The notes below the pieces were generated by a model that was given only the letters and a program-made list of their open reading frames with translations, was not told the DNA's origin and made no database searches. Source: Chitiniphilus shinanonensis DSM 23277 (GTDB lineage: Bacteria; Pseudomonadota; Gammaproteobacteria; Burkholderiales; Chitinibacteraceae). Taken from it: a DNA stretch of 64,000 bases. Positions 62,518 through 64,000 of this stretch are shown here, piece by piece (position 1 is the stretch's first letter; every line of letters starts with the position of its first letter). The translations under genes and the position numbers were made by a program. The stretch is from NCBI RefSeq assembly GCF_000374805.1, contig NZ_KB895336.1, forward strand, positions 186,001 to 250,000, read 5' to 3'.

Positions 62518-62787
62518 TCAGTAGCTGGCCTTGCCGGTGGCGCGCAGTGTCTGGCCGATGGCGTCCAGCAGCTTTTGCCGCGCCGCGGCCAACTGGTCCG
62601 GGTCCTTGCTGCCCAGGGCGTCCGACAGCACGTTGAGTACCACGCTCCAGGTCTCCGGGTTGGGGGTATGGCGGCTTTGCTTCTTGGTCAGCGCGTAGTC
62701 CAGGGCGGCTTCCACGGTGTCCAGGTAGCGGTGCAGGCCGCCGGTTTCCTGGGTTTCGATCGGGGGCAACAACGGGGTGGTGCTCAT
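62518..62787 (-). CDS. Small hypothetical cytoplasmic protein
   Basis: This 89-residue protein starts at ATG 62787 after CAAGGAGCAAGCC. It is helical (GGLHRYLDTVEAALDYALTKKQSRHTPNPETWSVVLNVLSDALGSKD), with no signal or membrane segment. No family is recognised. It is monocistronic, and the ribosome binding site and codon use support a real gene. Confidence 0.7.
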   Translation of the reverse strand: MSTTPLLPPIETQETGGLHRYLDTVEAALDYALTKKQSRHTPNPETWSVVLNVLSDALGSKDPDQLAAARQKLLDAIGQTLRATGKASY

Positions 62788-62929
62788 GGCTTGCTCCTTG
62801 TCGTGGTCCGGGAGGGCCTGGATGCCGTGCCGAAGCGGCCTGACAACCAAGGGTTCTAGTCAATCTACCGCCGTGTGCAGCGGGATGCCATGGTATTGGG
62901 GCAACTTGTTAGGCTGGATCAAATCCTGA

Positions 62930-62958
62930 GCGGGGCCGGCGGCAAGCCGGCCCCGCTT
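62930..62958. terminator. GC-rich hairpin after the low-complexity secreted protein
   Basis: GCGGGGCCGGC-GGCAA-GCCGGCCCCGC makes a very stable stem just downstream of the minus-strand gene ending at 62965. The T run is weak. Confidence 0.6.
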
Positions 62959-62964
62959 TGTCAC

Positions 62965-64000
62965 TCAGCGGCGGAAGCCGTGAAAGCCGCCGAACCCGCC
63001 GCCACGGAATCCGCCCATGTTGCCGCGGAAGTTGGGCGAGAAATTGCCGCGGTCCAGCCCGCCGGACGGGCGCCACGTGGGCGAGCTGCTGGGCAGGCTG
63101 CGCGAGAAGGTGCGCTCCTGGCCGCGCTCGCGCGCCAGCCGGTCGCTGGGCAGGCCCAGCGAGTTGGCCTGGTCGGCGGTGACGGGGCGGGTGGCGGCCT
63201 GATGCCCTTCGCCGGGCCGGGTCACCTGTTGCCAGCCCTTGCCCTGGTCGTAGCGATAGACGTTGCCGTCCTTGCCGGCGTAGACATGGTCGTCGGTACG
63301 TACCACGCCGCCGTGATCGACCTGGCCGGTGGCGGCGTCGTAGTGCACATAGCCGGCGCCGGCCGCGTCGCCGCCCTTGCCCGCGGTGGTGAACGCGCCG
63401 GCCGCGCCCGCGCCCTGGTCGGTGCGGCCGGCCACGCCCGCCTGTTGCGTCACGCGCCCGGTCTGGGTGTTGACCACGGTGCGGCTGCCGCCGGCGGCGG
63501 CGTTGCCGCTGTACGGGTTGTACGCCGCCGCGCCCTGGCCGCCGACCACGCGGCCGGTCTCGGGGTTGTAGCGGATGCCGGCGGCGCCGGCGCTCTGGGT
63601 GCCGGTGTACACGTTGGTGTTGCGCCAGGCCTGGCCCGCGCCGCGACCGCCGGTGGCGTCGTTGTACCAGGTGCCACGCACGCCGGTGCCGACGTTGCCG
63701 GTCCACGGGTCGGCCCAGCCGGCGCGCACGCCGCTGGCGGCCACCGGGCCCCAGCGTCCGTAGACATTGGTCACGGCGAAGCCGCCGCCGTACCAAGGGC
63801 CGTACCAGGGGCCGTACCAGCCCCACCACGGTCCCCAGTACGGGCCGTACCATGCCGCGCCCCACGCCATGCCCCAGGCGAAGGCGAAGCCCCAGCCCAC
63901 CCACGGGTCCCAGCCGAAGTTGACGCCGTAGCCGTAGGTGGCCGGGCAGCTGTACCACACGTCGCCGATCCAGGCGTTGCAGACGTAGCCGGTGCCGTAC
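62965..64000 (-). CDS. Low-complexity Gly/Trp/Tyr-rich protein, 5' end missing
   Basis: The frame is open to the right edge, so the N-terminus lies outside; about 345 residues are visible. The visible start has YGTGYVCNAWIG and VTYG-like repeats, then an aromatic Gly-rich stretch with WYGPYWGPWWGWYGPWYG. Next come blocks with TG(R/Q)V and GGxRTVVNTQTGRV, a region VYAGKDGNVYRYDQGKGWQQV (a DUF-like beta unit), and a C-terminal GFRGGGFGGFHGFRR. It resembles proteins annotated as 'carbohydrate-binding family V/XII' in gammaproteobacteria, a link made from memory. Secretion or surface location is likely but the signal is not visible. Confidence 0.75.
   Translation of the reverse strand, partial: YGTGYVCNAWIGDVWYSCPATYGYGVNFGWDPWVGWGFAFAWGMAWGAAWYGPYWGPWWGWYGPWYGPWYGGGFAVTNVYGRWGPVAASGVRAGWADPWTGNVGTGVRGTWYNDATGGRGAGQAWRNTNVYTGTQSAGAAGIRYNPETGRVVGGQGAAAYNPYSGNAAAGGSRTVVNTQTGRVTQQAGVAGRTDQGAGAAGAFTTAGKGGDAAGAGYVHYDAATGQVDHGGVVRTDDHVYAGKDGNVYRYDQGKGWQQVTRPGEGHQAATRPVTADQANSLGLPSDRLARERGQERTFSRSLPSSSPTWRPSGGLDRGNFSPNFRGNMGGFRGGGFGGFHGFRR

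Overview
The window reads as chromosome of a high-GC (about two-thirds G+C by eye), chitin-degrading betaproteobacterium. The gene orders xseB-ispA-dxs, tmk-holB-pilZ-tatD and yceD-rpmF-plsX-fabH-fabD-fabG-acpP-fabF, the trimeric-type porin, and several CBM5/12-tagged secreted proteins point to the Neisseriales/Chromobacteriaceae (a Chitiniphilus- or Jeongeupia-like organism). That placement is inference from gene content; no rRNA or tRNA gene was seen.

Layout. 1-4.9 kb: end of a GH18 chitinase with an altered catalytic motif, a low-GC AlkZ-related gene, a PQQ-type beta-propeller protein, and an esterase carrying two chitin-binding modules. 4.9-11.4 kb: a GIDE-like membrane protein with LemA, a MOSC protein, a YheT-type hydrolase, a phosphohexomutase and nadC. 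12-18 kb: a lipoprotein sugar dehydrogenase with a small upstream ORF, a chemoreceptor, and a GlmS-like protein that lacks the glutaminase cysteine. 18-26.4 kb: a JmjC-like protein, xseB-ispA-dxs, tmk-holB-pilZ, tatD-MBL hydrolase and a DUF2237 protein. 26.5-30.4 kb: DUF2238 protein, a small exported protein and the methionine importer metN-metI-metQ. 31-36.2 kb: a very large DUF2339 membrane protein coupled to a DUF3999 protein. 36.4-39 kb: thiM-thiE-thiD behind a TPP riboswitch. 39.1-41.7 kb: an AT-richer island with a GT2 glycosyltransferase and a radical SAM protein. 41.8-52 kb: htpG, a second (canonical) GH18 chitinase, a porin, an orphan ParA, a REC-ATPase regulator, hisC, an RsmI-like methylase and maf. 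51.8-58.4 kb: the yceD-rpmF-fatty-acid-synthesis cluster. 58.4-64 kb: an exported protein made of ten 14-residue repeats, a Zn/Mn ABC transporter operon, a small conserved-looking ORF, and the start-less end of a low-complexity secreted protein.

The most striking feature is the repeat load between genes. At least four dispersed families of inverted-repeat elements can be recognised: (A) long hairpins built from CACAGAG/CTCTGTG arms; (B) elements of about 170-280 bp with GAGCCTGTTCAA- or GGGCGTGTCATCAAT-type terminal inverted repeats; (C) elements of about 110-160 bp sharing a GCGCTTCTTGCC core; (D) one element of about 600 bp with arms rich in AAAAGAAA. One family-B copy sits inside the TPP riboswitch of thiM, splitting the aptamer at its CUGAGA motif while leaving both halves otherwise recognisable. 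Metabolic themes are chitin/amino-sugar use, thiamine salvage, fatty-acid synthesis, and metal and methionine uptake.
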